Positions 36,947 through 44,839 are shown, counted from the first letter of the stretch. The stretch is DNA of 64,000 nt from Stenotrophomonas raiganjensis (SeqCode) (GCF_030658505.1 NZ_JAUTXR010000125.1:1-64000); one strand, 5' to 3'. Made by a program: numbers and translations. The notes: generated by a model from the sequence alone, not told the origin.

Positions 36947-37510
36947 TCAAGCGCCATTTCCCAGGGTTGCGGGGAAGGCTGCGAGGAAGCGTCGAAACAG
37001 TAGGTCCTTCCCGAGGTTCTTCGCGACTACCGCGACCTTCGCAGAAAGCTCCGCGTCCTCTTCCAGACGATCCGTGAACTCGTTGTAGCACCGCACTGCA
37101 ATCAACTTGAGCTGCAGGATGTCCATCACGTGAAACCGTTCCAGGCCGTCGGCTCTCAGTTGCGCTTCGAGATCCTCCGCCCGGTCAGGGAAGCAGTAGA
37201 AGTAGATGGGAACTGCCTTGCCCTTCTCATGCCCGTGGCCAATGTGTGCCAACGAATGCAGCATTGAGCTTCGGGCCCACCAAAGGTCGCTGTTCGAGAT
37301 ACCTGGATATTGGCCGGAATAGTCGTCTAGAAACTGGACAAACCTCTTCGAATTGCTGAGGTCTGCAGGCATCGCCAATGACGCGCAAACATCGATCATT
37401 ACGAACAACAAGCAGGCGGAAGAAAAGACTCTGCGCTCCTTCATTTCGGAAAAAGCGCCTGCCTTAATCTCGTTGACGATGTTCAGTACTTCGAAGGTGT
37501 GTCGGTCCAT
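36947..37510 (-). CDS. HEPN-like accessory protein, candidate abortive-infection or moron gene
   Basis: 187 aa, all-helical, with lower GC than its neighbours. WWARSSMLHSLAH contains R80-x4-H85, matching the Rx4-6H catalytic motif of HEPN ribonucleases. Helices before it (CLLFVMIDVCASL, RFVQFLDDYSG) have the same layout as the protein at 56372-56965 in prophage 2. It starts 4 nt after the stop of the late-regulator-like gene, so it may be co-transcribed with it. Family assignment is inference from motif and shape; no close family is recognised. It could protect the lysogen or be a host-interaction factor. Confidence 0.6.
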   Translation of the reverse strand: MDRHTFEVLNIVNEIKAGAFSEMKERRVFSSACLLFVMIDVCASLAMPADLSNSKRFVQFLDDYSGQYPGISNSDLWWARSSMLHSLAHIGHGHEKGKAVPIYFYCFPDRAEDLEAQLRADGLERFHVMDILQLKLIAVRCYNEFTDRLEEDAELSAKVAVVAKNLGKDLLFRRFLAAFPATLGNGA

Positions 37511-37514
37511 CGCA

Positions 37515-38048
37515 CTACGCTGCCTGTTTTCCCAGTAGCCAGTCTACCCCTCGCTGCAACTCCCGGCGGTACTGCCAGACTGACAGCGTCCCGCCGTACT
37601 TCTCCGCCACCATGCGTGCCTTCACTGCTTGGCTGGCCGACACCGTGTACTCGGTGTGCAACACCAAGGCGCGCAGCGGATACTGCCGCATCATCGACGC
37701 CAGCGCCTGCTCCACCCACCTCAGGTCGTCGGGGATACCGACGTCGACCGCGATCTCGGGGTTGTCGTGCGGTTTGTCTGCATCGTTCGTTGAGCGCACC
37801 GGGTCCACCGCCCACGTCGGCAGCATGCCCATGCCCTCCACGCCGCTGCGGTCGGCCATGAAGCGCCGGCGGCTGGAACCGTCTCGGCCCACCAGGTCGC
37901 GCAGGGCCCGTTCCCGGGTTCCGGGCGCCATGTCGCGGGCCTTCTCCAGCACGTGCGTGCTGCGGTCGGCGTACGTCAGCGCGAACCGGTTGGCCTGCGC
38001 ATGGCCCCAGGCCCGGAGCTGTTGCACCAGGTAGTCATCAGTCGCCAT
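37515..38048 (-). CDS. Putative late-gene regulator (Q-like antitermination protein)
   Basis: 177 aa. The C-terminal sequence KARMVAEKYGGTLSVWQYRRELQRGVDWL looks like a helix-turn-helix of the kind found in Q-like/DUF1133 late regulators, and a basic N-terminal half follows a Tyr/Arg-rich start. It is the last gene of the early-middle block before the lysis cassette, the usual place of Q. No zinc-finger Cys cluster is seen, unlike lambdoid Q. The assignment is tentative. Confidence 0.55.
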   Translation of the reverse strand: MATDDYLVQQLRAWGHAQANRFALTYADRSTHVLEKARDMAPGTRERALRDLVGRDGSSRRRFMADRSGVEGMGMLPTWAVDPVRSTNDADKPHDNPEIAVDVGIPDDLRWVEQALASMMRQYPLRALVLHTEYTVSASQAVKARMVAEKYGGTLSVWQYRRELQRGVDWLLGKQAA

Positions 38049-38250
38049 CGCGCATCCCCTTCAGCACGTTCTCGTCGAATCGAAACACCGGCAGCAGACC
38101 GTCGGTGTCGCAGCTGCCCTGCCGCTCGGGCCAGCCTTTGCAGTGCGCCGGGCTGCTGCCGGCCGCACGCATGGTGCAGACCGCGCACCGACCGTGCCGG
38201 CGCAGGTGGGCGTTGTATCGCTTCCGCGTGCGGGCCTCGGCAGTGGTCAT
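38038..38250 (-). CDS. Small Cys/His-containing phage protein
   Basis: 70 aa, basic at the N terminus (RTRKRYNAHLRRHG), with CAVC, HC and a further Cys, suggesting a zinc-binding fold. It overlaps its neighbours by 4 (resolvase stop) and 11 bases (late regulator start). Similar short zinc proteins occur in Nin-type regions. Function unknown. Confidence 0.65.
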   Translation of the reverse strand: MTTAEARTRKRYNAHLRRHGRCAVCTMRAAGSSPAHCKGWPERQGSCDTDGLLPVFRFDENVLKGMRDGD

Positions 38251-38756
38251 GCGCCGCCCCTGATCAGGCTGTCCCCGTACAGGCCGATCAGCAGTGCATC
38301 GGCTCGACCGTTGTCCTTCTTACGCTGCAGCTGCGTCGCCGCGGCCGGGAATCGCTGGATAGCCAGCACGCGGCCGGCGTCCTTGCCCTTCCCCGACAGG
38401 TCGAATCGGCGCTTCCATACCGACGGCTGCACCAGCACCAGGTGCAGGCCCAACAGGCGCACGGTCGCCTTCAGCTGCCCGAAGCCCTCGGCCAGGTTGT
38501 GCCTGGCCACTGATCCCTCGATGGCCTTGCCCTCGTCGTTGCGCATCGGACGGGCGTGGATGCGTTCCAGAGCTACGGCGATCACCGCACCAGGATGGGC
38601 GTCCCGCTGTTGGCGAAGGAATGCGGCAACGGCGCGTGCGTCTACCTCCCCGTCCATCACCGGCATGTCGACCATCGGGCCGGGCTCGCCATCGATCAGC
38701 GTCACGATGGCGCCGGTCAGGCCGGGGTCGATGCCAAACGTCAGGCGGCTTGCCAT
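38247..38756 (-). CDS. RuvC-like Holliday junction resolvase
   Basis: 169 aa from MASRLTFGIDPG. RNase H-like fold with acidic residues in GIDPGLTGA, VALERIHA and GRADALLIG, as in RuvC-type resolvases. Phages encode such enzymes to resolve branched DNA before packaging. It starts inside the end of the Ref-like gene (16-base overlap). Confidence 0.85.
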   Translation of the reverse strand: MASRLTFGIDPGLTGAIVTLIDGEPGPMVDMPVMDGEVDARAVAAFLRQQRDAHPGAVIAVALERIHARPMRNDEGKAIEGSVARHNLAEGFGQLKATVRLLGLHLVLVQPSVWKRRFDLSGKGKDAGRVLAIQRFPAAATQLQRKKDNGRADALLIGLYGDSLIRGGA

Positions 38757-39136
38757 TGGCGGGTCTCCTTCATGTGTTTCTCGATCAAGGTGTTCTGTAG
38801 GTCCAGCAGGTAGTCGTCGCTGCCGACCTCTTGGCGGAACTTGCGGGGTTGACGGGCGTAGGACGGGCCGAACAGTTCCTCGCACCGCGCAGCGGACATG
38901 CCGCCGAATGGCTCGCCGCGGTGGGACCAAGGGTTCAGCCCGATGGTGAAATCGTGGCCACGGCGCTTGGCGCCGTGCTTGCCGCCGACCGTCAGGTGGT
39001 GCACTTCAGCCGGGATAGGCCTGTCGCCCAGGTCAATGCCCAAGCTATGGGCCACGATGCAGCCGATTTCGGTGATGACATCCATCCGCTGCTGCTGGGC
39101 CACGGTCGGCTTGCCGGTAGAGCGGCCGCGCTTCAT
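38741..39136 (-). CDS. Ref-family recombination enhancement nuclease
   Basis: 131 aa. EVHHLTVGGKHGAKRRGHDFTIGLNPWSHRG is split here as the segments EVHHLTVGG, KRRGHDFTIG and NPWSHRG, which match the HNH-like nuclease core of the P1 Ref family (RecA-dependent nuclease). The conserved IGCIVAH with a Cys lies before it. It is upstream of and overlaps the resolvase, so together they form a DNA-processing pair. Confidence 0.8.
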   Translation of the reverse strand: MKRGRSTGKPTVAQQQRMDVITEIGCIVAHSLGIDLGDRPIPAEVHHLTVGGKHGAKRRGHDFTIGLNPWSHRGEPFGGMSAARCEELFGPSYARQPRKFRQEVGSDDYLLDLQNTLIEKHMKETRQWQAA

Positions 39137-39168
39137 GCTTCGCTCTCCACCATGGACAGGCGATCAAA

Positions 39169-39792
39169 ATGGCCGAGCCGCTTTACTGCTACCCCCTGCA
39201 GATTCTCTGCCAGCCGCTTACTTGGTGGGCCTCCGCTGCCTCTTGGGCCCAGGCGATCCTTTCGGCATTGGCAATCTATTGGGCTGCACGCATCGCGACG
39301 CAGCAGCACCGCCGAGACCTCTTCCAACGAGTGTCGGTGGTCAAACAACTGCTCAGCATAGTCTGCTCCGTTTCCGCTGCGAATAGCGCCCATATTGGTC
39401 AGTGCGCGCGCGAGGGAAGAACCTTCGTTTCTGACGTTGAGTATTTCAGCCAGTTGGTGCAGACGCTGAAACAGGTTCCGCTTCAGGAACTGCCTGACGG
39501 GCGATTGACCCACATCGTCGCCGGAATCGCGAGAACCGCAGAAAAATCCGCAGCGGTATTCATTGACGTCGAAATGCGTGGCCGGCGGATGGTCCCTCCA
39601 TCCCCCGAGCAAGCAAAGGAGTGCGCCGATCATGCGACCTTGATGTGGACGTTCAACGCACAGGCGGTAAAAGTCGGCCTCGACTACGAACGCAAGCTCG
39701 TTGTGTTCGGGCTTCCCGGATACTGGAAGTGGTTGCGCCGGAAACGGAAGATCAGCAAGGCGCCGATCGAGCCAGAAATTAAGTTCAAATAG
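39169..39792 (+). CDS. Plus-strand membrane-anchored accessory protein of unknown function
   Basis: 207 aa, on the strand opposite to the surrounding replication genes. An N-terminal hydrophobic segment (WASAASWAQAILSALAIYWAA) is followed by a mainly helical soluble part and a basic C terminus (WKWLRRKRKISK). GC is lower than in neighbours. Divergent from Ref (33-bp gap) and convergent with the DUF1367-like gene (2-bp gap), it fits a moron with its own promoter. I do not recognise a family; superinfection exclusion is only one possibility. Confidence 0.65.
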   Translation: MAEPLYCYPLQILCQPLTWWASAASWAQAILSALAIYWAARIATQQHRRDLFQRVSVVKQLLSIVCSVSAANSAHIGQCAREGRTFVSDVEYFSQLVQTLKQVPLQELPDGRLTHIVAGIARTAEKSAAVFIDVEMRGRRMVPPSPEQAKECADHATLMWTFNAQAVKVGLDYERKLVVFGLPGYWKWLRRKRKISKAPIEPEIKFK

Positions 39793-39794
39793 CA

Positions 39795-40415
39795 TCAGGC
39801 TACCCTCCTGTTCTGCCCGGCCATGTTCCAGAACTCGGCGCGCACGTCGTCGAGCATCACGTGGGTGTAGTGGTTGCCGATGTACTCGGTCAGGCCGTCG
39901 AACAGCTCCTGGAATCGGGCCTGTTCCATTTCGTCGAATGACAGACTCTCGGCGCGCTTTACAGGGATCGTGCGGATCTCCGGCAGCACGCCGGCCAGCA
40001 CTTTGCGGGCGCCTGCACCCAGCAGCGCCTCGCAGGCGTCCAGCACCGCCGCGATGACCGGGGTCGCGTCCATCTCCACGGTCTCGCAGCACACGCCGGC
40101 GTCCAGCTGCAGGCGCTTCACCGCGTCGTGCGCGTCCAGCTGCTCCCAGCCTTCGACGTTGTCGACCATCAGGTGCCCGATCTTGTGGATCAGGCGGTGC
40201 TGCCATTCCTCGCGCGGCTGCTTCAGCTCGCCGCGGATCTCCCGGCCCACGCGGAACTTGCGATCGCGCAGCAGACGCTGGTCGACGGCATTGGCCGGCA
40301 CCAGGGCGCCCACCAGCTCCCCGGTGTTGGGGTCGATCAGCTTGGCCACCACCAGGTAGATCGGCCGGCGTGCGCGCTTGGCGCGGATCTTCTTTGCTGC
40401 AGCGGTTAGGGTCAT
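39795..40415 (-). CDS. Nin-region-type phage protein (DUF1367-like)
   Basis: 206 aa with a basic start (AAAKKIRAKRARRPIYLVVAKL), the segment HRLIHKIGHLMVD and a C-terminal part SLSFDEMEQARFQELFDGLTEYI. The latter resembles DUF1367 proteins of replication/nin regions. The molecular role is unknown. The start overlaps the DnaB stop by 4 bases. Confidence 0.65.
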   Translation of the reverse strand: MTLTAAAKKIRAKRARRPIYLVVAKLIDPNTGELVGALVPANAVDQRLLRDRKFRVGREIRGELKQPREEWQHRLIHKIGHLMVDNVEGWEQLDAHDAVKRLQLDAGVCCETVEMDATPVIAAVLDACEALLGAGARKVLAGVLPEIRTIPVKRAESLSFDEMEQARFQELFDGLTEYIGNHYTHVMLDDVRAEFWNMAGQNRRVA

Positions 40416-41884
40416 TCTCGATCACCCATCGGCAACGCGGCGGCGAGCCCTCGGCGAGCCCTCGGCGCGGCCCCAGCAGCAGGTGCCGACGCGCTGGTCT
40501 GCTTCGGCTCCCACCATTCGGGCAGGTCGGAGAACCGGAAATATTCCGGCGCATAGGCGACGCGTGCCATGCCGGGCGCACCGTCGCGCTGGATGGCCAC
40601 GATCAATTCGGCCGTGCCAGCCCAACGGCTGTCGGGGTGATAGATCTCGTCGCGGTAGATGAAAATCACCGCGTCTGCGTCTTGCTCAATGGAACCGGAG
40701 TCGCGGAGGTCGGCCACGATCGGGCGCTTGTCGCCGGTGCGCTTCTCCAAGTCGCGGTTGAGCTGGCTCAGCAGCAGCACCGCGATGTCCAGCTCGCTGG
40801 CCAGGAGCTTCAGCGCACGGGTGATGTCGCCGATGCCTGCGGCGCGGTTGTCCCCCGAGACGTGCATCAGCTGCAGGTAGTCGATCACCACCAGGACCAG
40901 GTTGTCGTCCTGCGCCTTCATGCGGCGCACTTGGGCGCAGACGTGCTGCACCTTGGCGATGCGCGGCCGGCTGATGCGCATTGCCGCCTCGCCGATCCTG
41001 CGGGTCCAAAGGGTGACGTTCTGCCAGTCGGCGTTGTCGAGCTTGCCCGACCGCAATTTGCCGCCGCTCACCCCGGCCAGGTTGGCCAGCATGCGCTTAC
41101 CCAGTTCCTCCGGCTTCATCTCGAAGCTGAAGAAGGCCACCGACCTGCCCGCACGTAGGGCGACCTGCTCGGCGATGTTCTGCGCCAGGGTCGTCTTGCC
41201 CATCTTGGGTCGAGCGGCCAGCACGTACAGGCGTCCACCCAGCAAGCCGTCCAGGATCTGGTCGAGGTCTTCCATGCTGGTGGACAGGCCGGTGATGCCA
41301 TCGACCGTTTCGGCGGCGTGGGAAAGCTGGTCGAAAACGCGCGCCATCACCGGTGCCACCGGCTCCAGGTCGCATGGCTCGCTGTCCAGCAGCCCTCCGA
41401 TGCGGGATTGGGCGTGCCCGATCAGGTCGAGCGCACTGCGGCCCTCGGGGCTGTACGCGGCGTCGATCAGGTCGTGCCCGGCATCGATCAGCGCACGCAG
41501 CTTCGCCTTCTCGGCCACGATCTCGGCATAGGCCCGCACGTTGGCAGCCGACGGCGTGTTGTTGGCCAGCTCGATGATGTACGCGCCATCGCCCACCAGC
41601 TCCAGCTGTCCTGCGGCCTCAAACCATTCTCCGATCGTCACCGCATCGAACGGCTGGCGCTTCTCGGCCAGCTGCAGGATGCAGCGCCACAGGAGCTGGT
41701 GGTCGCGGCGGTAGAAGTCACCTTCCACCAGGACGTCCTGCACCTCGACCAGCGCCCGGTTGACCAACATCAGCCCGCCCAGCACTGACTGCTCGGCGTC
41801 GATGCTGTGCGGCGGGAGGCGCAGGGCCTGCTGGTCGCCGTACAGGCCCGACAGGCGGCTCACTTCGTCACGGGCCGCGTTCAT
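40412..41884 (-). CDS. dnaB: DnaB-like replicative helicase
   Basis: 490 aa, standard DnaB length. N-terminal domain PHSIDAEQSVLGGLML, Walker A ARPKMGKTT (224-232), Walker B VLVVIDYLQLMH, arginine/motif 4 segment LSQLNRDLEKR and H4-type DLRDSGSIEQDAD. A phage-encoded hexameric helicase that should be loaded by the adjacent initiator. It overlaps it by 4 bases. Confidence 0.95.
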   Translation of the reverse strand: MNAARDEVSRLSGLYGDQQALRLPPHSIDAEQSVLGGLMLVNRALVEVQDVLVEGDFYRRDHQLLWRCILQLAEKRQPFDAVTIGEWFEAAGQLELVGDGAYIIELANNTPSAANVRAYAEIVAEKAKLRALIDAGHDLIDAAYSPEGRSALDLIGHAQSRIGGLLDSEPCDLEPVAPVMARVFDQLSHAAETVDGITGLSTSMEDLDQILDGLLGGRLYVLAARPKMGKTTLAQNIAEQVALRAGRSVAFFSFEMKPEELGKRMLANLAGVSGGKLRSGKLDNADWQNVTLWTRRIGEAAMRISRPRIAKVQHVCAQVRRMKAQDDNLVLVVIDYLQLMHVSGDNRAAGIGDITRALKLLASELDIAVLLLSQLNRDLEKRTGDKRPIVADLRDSGSIEQDADAVIFIYRDEIYHPDSRWAGTAELIVAIQRDGAPGMARVAYAPEYFRFSDLPEWWEPKQTSASAPAAGAAPRARRGLAAALPMGDRE

Positions 41885-42765
41885 TGGACCACCTCGGACA
41901 ACGCCCGGTCGGCCAGCTTGGCGATGGTCTTCTCGCGCAGCAGGACTTCGAAGTCGGGAACGTAGTTCTCATGACCTGGGCCGCCCTTCACCCGGCCCGA
42001 GTAGAAATCATCATCGGCCGCGGATTCGAAGTAGAGCTTCCAGAACTGGGGCGTCACCCGCTCGCTGCCGAACAGCTGCTGGCAGAGCTGGCGCACGGTC
42101 GGCAGAGCGTTCTCGACCGCCTTCAGCCGCGGCTTGTTCAGCACGGTGCACTTGGACAGCAGGCCGTGCGGCTTGGCCATGGTCGCGTTGAACGCAGCCT
42201 GCGCATCGGCAGCGATCTCGCGGATGCGGTCGGCCTTGCGGGCCTTCAGGTCAGCCTTGGCGTCCTGCCCCTGCCCCTTGCCCTGGCCTGCGGCGTCGCC
42301 GAGCAGGTCCACGCCAGCGGCGTTGGACGAATCCGAGCGTAGCGAGGATAGATCTTCTCCCTTCCCTTCCTCTCCACTCCCCTCCACTCCATTCCCTTCC
42401 GGGGGTGAGGACTCGTCGAGCCCTCGTCGAGCATCCTCCGAAAACGGCGGATGTTTAAACGTAGGACGGTCAATTTTCTGGTGCTTGCGCCAGCCAGTGA
42501 CGTGCAGATATTCCTTGTCACCGTTGGTGTAGAAGGCGATCAGAGAATTCGACGACAACTCGTCGAGCATTCGCTGCACATCCGACGAGCCAATGTCGTC
42601 GCCGGGGAAGATTTCGGCCTTCACGGTCTTGGCGCTGGCCACATGGTTACCGGCGTCGTCGCAGAAATTCCACAGGCCGATGAAGAGCAGCCGAGCCATC
42701 GGCGAGCATTCCATCACCTGCTCGCTGGACCAGAACTCGGGCTTGATAGAGCGGATCCTGGCCAT
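41881..42765 (-). CDS. Replication initiation protein (O-like)
   Basis: 294 aa from MARIRSIKPEFW. The N-terminal ~120 residues contain the winged-helix DNA-binding pattern typical of phage initiators (WSSEQVMECSPMARLLFIGLWNF, DDAGNH). A low-complexity Gly/Glu linker (about 135-150) is encoded by an unusual pyrimidine-rich tract near 42355-42405. The C-terminal part likely contacts DnaB. The origin may lie inside the gene as in lambda, but I see no clear iteron set. Confidence 0.8.
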   Translation of the reverse strand: MARIRSIKPEFWSSEQVMECSPMARLLFIGLWNFCDDAGNHVASAKTVKAEIFPGDDIGSSDVQRMLDELSSNSLIAFYTNGDKEYLHVTGWRKHQKIDRPTFKHPPFSEDARRGLDESSPPEGNGVEGSGEEGKGEDLSSLRSDSSNAAGVDLLGDAAGQGKGQGQDAKADLKARKADRIREIAADAQAAFNATMAKPHGLLSKCTVLNKPRLKAVENALPTVRQLCQQLFGSERVTPQFWKLYFESAADDDFYSGRVKGGPGHENYVPDFEVLLREKTIAKLADRALSEVVQ

Positions 42766-42848
42766 CAGGAACCCCGCAGCAGCTGCAGGCAGCCAGCGAT
42801 GAACCACAGCGAGCGAACGGCCAGCATGGCCTTCTCGGTAGCGTTCAT
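42765..42848 (-). CDS. 27-aa coupled micro-ORF
   Basis: MNATEKAMLAVRSLWF start, hydrophobic/aromatic, 27 aa. The start overlaps the CII-like stop (ATGA) and the stop overlaps the initiator start (TGATG). The double overlap suggests it is translated and couples the two genes; a function for the peptide itself is unknown. Confidence 0.5.
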   Translation of the reverse strand: MNATEKAMLAVRSLWFIAGCLQLLRGS

Positions 42849-43210
42849 GGCCACTTCGCTCCCAGGCTCTTGGCCAGCGGCTCCATCAGCGCGGCCAGCT
42901 TCGCGAACTGGGCCAGCGCCTCGGCGTGCTGTGCCTCGGGAGAAATCAGGTAGCGCTCGACCAGGTAGTGGATCGGGGTGACGTCCTTCGTCTCGGCGAT
43001 GTAGCGCTCCAAGTCGTCGATCGACAGGCCGCGCGGCTTGCCGCCGCTATCGCTGCCGGCCAGCTTCTCGCTCAACTTCGAAGGGGCCATGTCGAGCCGA
43101 CCGGCAATCGCAGTCACACCCGCGCCGGCGTACACCTGGGCCGCGATGTGCTCACGCAACGACCTGTTGCGCGCGATGCCGTCATCGTAGGTAATTGTTA
43201 GGCTTTTCAT
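42845..43210 (-). CDS. Phage regulatory protein CII-like (CP76 family)
   Basis: 121 aa. NRSLREHIAAQVYAGAGV and DMAPSKLSEKLAG are typical of the CP76/CII group of phage regulators with a helix-turn-helix; the C-terminal helix probably oligomerises. It lies downstream of cro on the leftward early transcript, equivalent to lambda cII. Likely to act in the lysis-lysogeny decision. Confidence 0.75.
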   Translation of the reverse strand: MKSLTITYDDGIARNRSLREHIAAQVYAGAGVTAIAGRLDMAPSKLSEKLAGSDSGGKPRGLSIDDLERYIAETKDVTPIHYLVERYLISPEAQHAEALAQFAKLAALMEPLAKSLGAKWP

Positions 43211-43311
43211 GCAGTTATCCCGTGGGTGGGAATGCGGGGGTCAACGTGTTCCCCTGCGTTCCCCTGACTGGTTCTGAAAATGGCCGCATCCCCAAATCGG
43301 AGTGCAGCCCT

Positions 43312-43512
43312 GTGGCGAAAACGAATCAGCTGGCCGGAGCCAACGTCCTGACGCTCATGCGAATGGGTGGAAAGTGGTTCGTGTTGAAGCGGGTCGGCGA
43401 GCGGGTCGACGTGCGGCCGGTCGGCCAGGCGGTGCGGCCGCGGCGGCGCCGGAAGGTGCCCGGGGTCGTGATCCCCTTCCCTGCCCGACGAGCGGTCGGG
43501 GCTGACCGTTGA
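43312..43512 (+). CDS. Small basic protein, plus-strand gene within the leftward early region
   Basis: 66 aa from a GTG at 43312, with GGAG 9 nt before it. A strongly basic C-terminal half (RPRRRRKVPG) follows a segment GGKWFVLKRVGERVDVRP. Unknown family. It runs antisense to the transcript from cro to the CII-like gene. Upstream lies the repeated element GTTCCCCTG at 43251 and 43260. Moderate support only. Confidence 0.45.
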   Translation: MAKTNQLAGANVLTLMRMGGKWFVLKRVGERVDVRPVGQAVRPRRRRKVPGVVIPFPARRAVGADR

Positions 43513-43575
43513 ACGCTTCCCCAACCTGTGTACGGTCGGCCTGCAACACCCGCCGAACCCACACAGGAGTTACCA

Positions 43576-43791
43576 ATGCGAGAAGCCCAATCGACCCGCG
43601 CCGTAGAGCGCGCCCAGCGGGAACGCCAAGAGCTGCAGCAGCAGCTGGCCGAGATCGAACAGATGTTCACTGGCGCCCCCACGCAGCCACAGCTGCTGGA
43701 GGAACTTCGCCGGGTTGCCAAGAACGGATCGCCGGCAGAGGCGAGGCAACTGCTCGCAACAGTGCAGCGCGTGCTTGCGCCCCTGCAGTAG
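43576..43791 (+). CDS. Small coiled-coil protein, plus strand
   Basis: 71 aa, with AGGAG 7 nt before the ATG. Sequence is helical and charged (ERAQRERQELQQQLAEIEQM) with high coiled-coil potential. No family recognised. It lies 63 bp after the small basic gene and ends 17 bp before cro, which is on the opposite strand, so their transcripts converge. Confidence 0.65.
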   Translation: MREAQSTRAVERAQRERQELQQQLAEIEQMFTGAPTQPQLLEELRRVAKNGSPAEARQLLATVQRVLAPLQ

Positions 43792-43808
43792 CGCGGGAGG
43801 CGCACATG

Positions 43809-44042
43809 TCAGGCGGCGGCCCCGGTTTCCGGGGTCTGCTGCTCGATGTCGGTCGGCGCCGGACCGAACACATCGGTTCGGGTGACCCGCGTGTAAGGGG
43901 GGATGCCCCGGTACTTCCAGTTCTGTACTCGCTGGGTGCCCTTGGGCATCGCGAAGCCCAGTCGTCGGGCCACTTCGGCGGGGCCACCGAGCTGGTCGAT
44001 CAGCTCGGAATCCTTGTGCATGGTCGTGGTTGGCTGGTTCAT
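43809..44042 (-). CDS. cro: Cro-like repressor
   Basis: 77 aa. DSELIDQLGGPAEVARRLGF and the recognition helix TQRVQNWKYRGIP form the Cro/YdaS-like helix-turn-helix. It is divergent from the CI gene. The -10 box TTTAAT (44050-44055, minus strand) is exactly 7 nt before the ATG, so the mRNA should be leaderless. Expected to repress the CI promoter during lytic growth. Confidence 0.85.
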   Translation of the reverse strand: MNQPTTTMHKDSELIDQLGGPAEVARRLGFAMPKGTQRVQNWKYRGIPPYTRVTRTDVFGPAPTDIEQQTPETGAAA

Positions 44043-44049
44043 GCCAAAG

Positions 44050-44078
44050 ATTAAACGCCATGTTTATTCGACAGTCAA
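44050..44078 (-). promoter_or_regulatory. Leftward early promoter (cro promoter)
   Basis: Minus strand: -35 TTGACT (44073-44078), 17-nt spacer, -10 TTTAAT (44050-44055). A strong sigma70 layout. Operators at 44052-44066 and 44075-44089 overlap the -10 and -35 boxes. Nearly the same sequence forms the rightward early promoter at 45392. Confidence 0.85.
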
Positions 44079-44104
44079 CATGGCGTGTAACAACGCCATG
44101 TTTA
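44052..44104. promoter_or_regulatory. CI/Cro operators O1-O3
   Basis: Three 15-bp sites of type TAAAC-N5-GTTTA: 44052-44066 (TAAACGCCATGTTTA, perfect arms), 44075-44089 (imperfect, TCAAC/GTGTA) and 44090-44104 (ACAAC/GTTTA). All have GCCAT or its complement in the centre. O1 and O2 are 23 bp apart centre to centre, O2 and O3 15 bp. They lie between cro and CI. Confidence 0.82.
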
Positions 44105-44123
44105 GCCACAGGACAATGCCCCT

Positions 44124-44813
44124 ATGGCTGAAATGCACCCTTCGATGAAACGGCTCTACGCCGCCGCCGCTCACCTCGATTCGCCGATCCGAGGCCAGTC
44201 GGCTGTGGCGCGAGCCTTGGGCCAGTCGCCGCAAACGCTAAAGAACTGGGAGAGCCGGGCGACCGGAGTGTCTGCCGCTGGCGCGAACAAGGCGCAGCAG
44301 ATGCTCGGCATCAGCTCCACTTGGATCCTTGAAGCCCAACCGCCGATGCTGATTGGTGGCCCCTCGCCGGTCTCCAGTTCTGCGACAAACTGTGACTATG
44401 TTCGCGTTCAGCAACTGGACGCGGAGGCAGGCATGGGCGAGGCAGTGGAAAACGTCGACTACCCGGAGGTGATCCGGGCTATCGATTTCGAACCCGGCTA
44501 CATCCGGAGCATCGTGGGCTTCGTGCCAGCACCAGGTCGGTTGAGGCTCATCACGGGTAACGGAGACTCCATGCAACCCGTGATCCAACCCGGAGATGCG
44601 GTGGTGGTGGATACGGGAATCACCTCTTTCGACGGTGATGGCATCTACCTGATCAACATGGGCAACGGCCAGCAGATCAAACGACTGCTGGACAGGGGTG
44701 TAATCCATGTCGCCAGCGACAACAAGAGCTACGGCGATCCCTTCCCGATGCCAGATGGCACGTTAATTGGGGGGAAGGTGTATCTGCGAAATAGGATCGA
44801 GCGGTTCAACTAG
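44124..44813 (+). CDS. cI: CI-like repressor with S24 self-cleavage domain
   Basis: 229 aa. N-terminal helix-turn-helix (SAVARALGQSPQTLKNWE), then an S24/LexA-type peptidase domain: cleavage site A102-G103 in DAEAGMGE, catalytic S149 (GDSMQP) and K186 (QQIKRLL). RecA-stimulated self-cleavage and SOS induction are expected. It should bind the three operators upstream and those at 45381-45418. Starts with an ATG after AGGA; the promoter overlaps O2/O3. Confidence 0.92.
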   Translation: MAEMHPSMKRLYAAAAHLDSPIRGQSAVARALGQSPQTLKNWESRATGVSAAGANKAQQMLGISSTWILEAQPPMLIGGPSPVSSSATNCDYVRVQQLDAEAGMGEAVENVDYPEVIRAIDFEPGYIRSIVGFVPAPGRLRLITGNGDSMQPVIQPGDAVVVDTGITSFDGDGIYLINMGNGQQIKRLLDRGVIHVASDNKSYGDPFPMPDGTLIGGKVYLRNRIERFN

Positions 44814-44839
44814 GGGTTTTGCGACACAAAGGGGGAGTT

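Noticed and set aside
42355..42405. Pyrimidine-rich tract as a possible replication origin iteron
   Set aside because: It encodes the low-complexity Gly/Glu linker of the initiator and shows no regular repeat spacing; not enough to call an origin.
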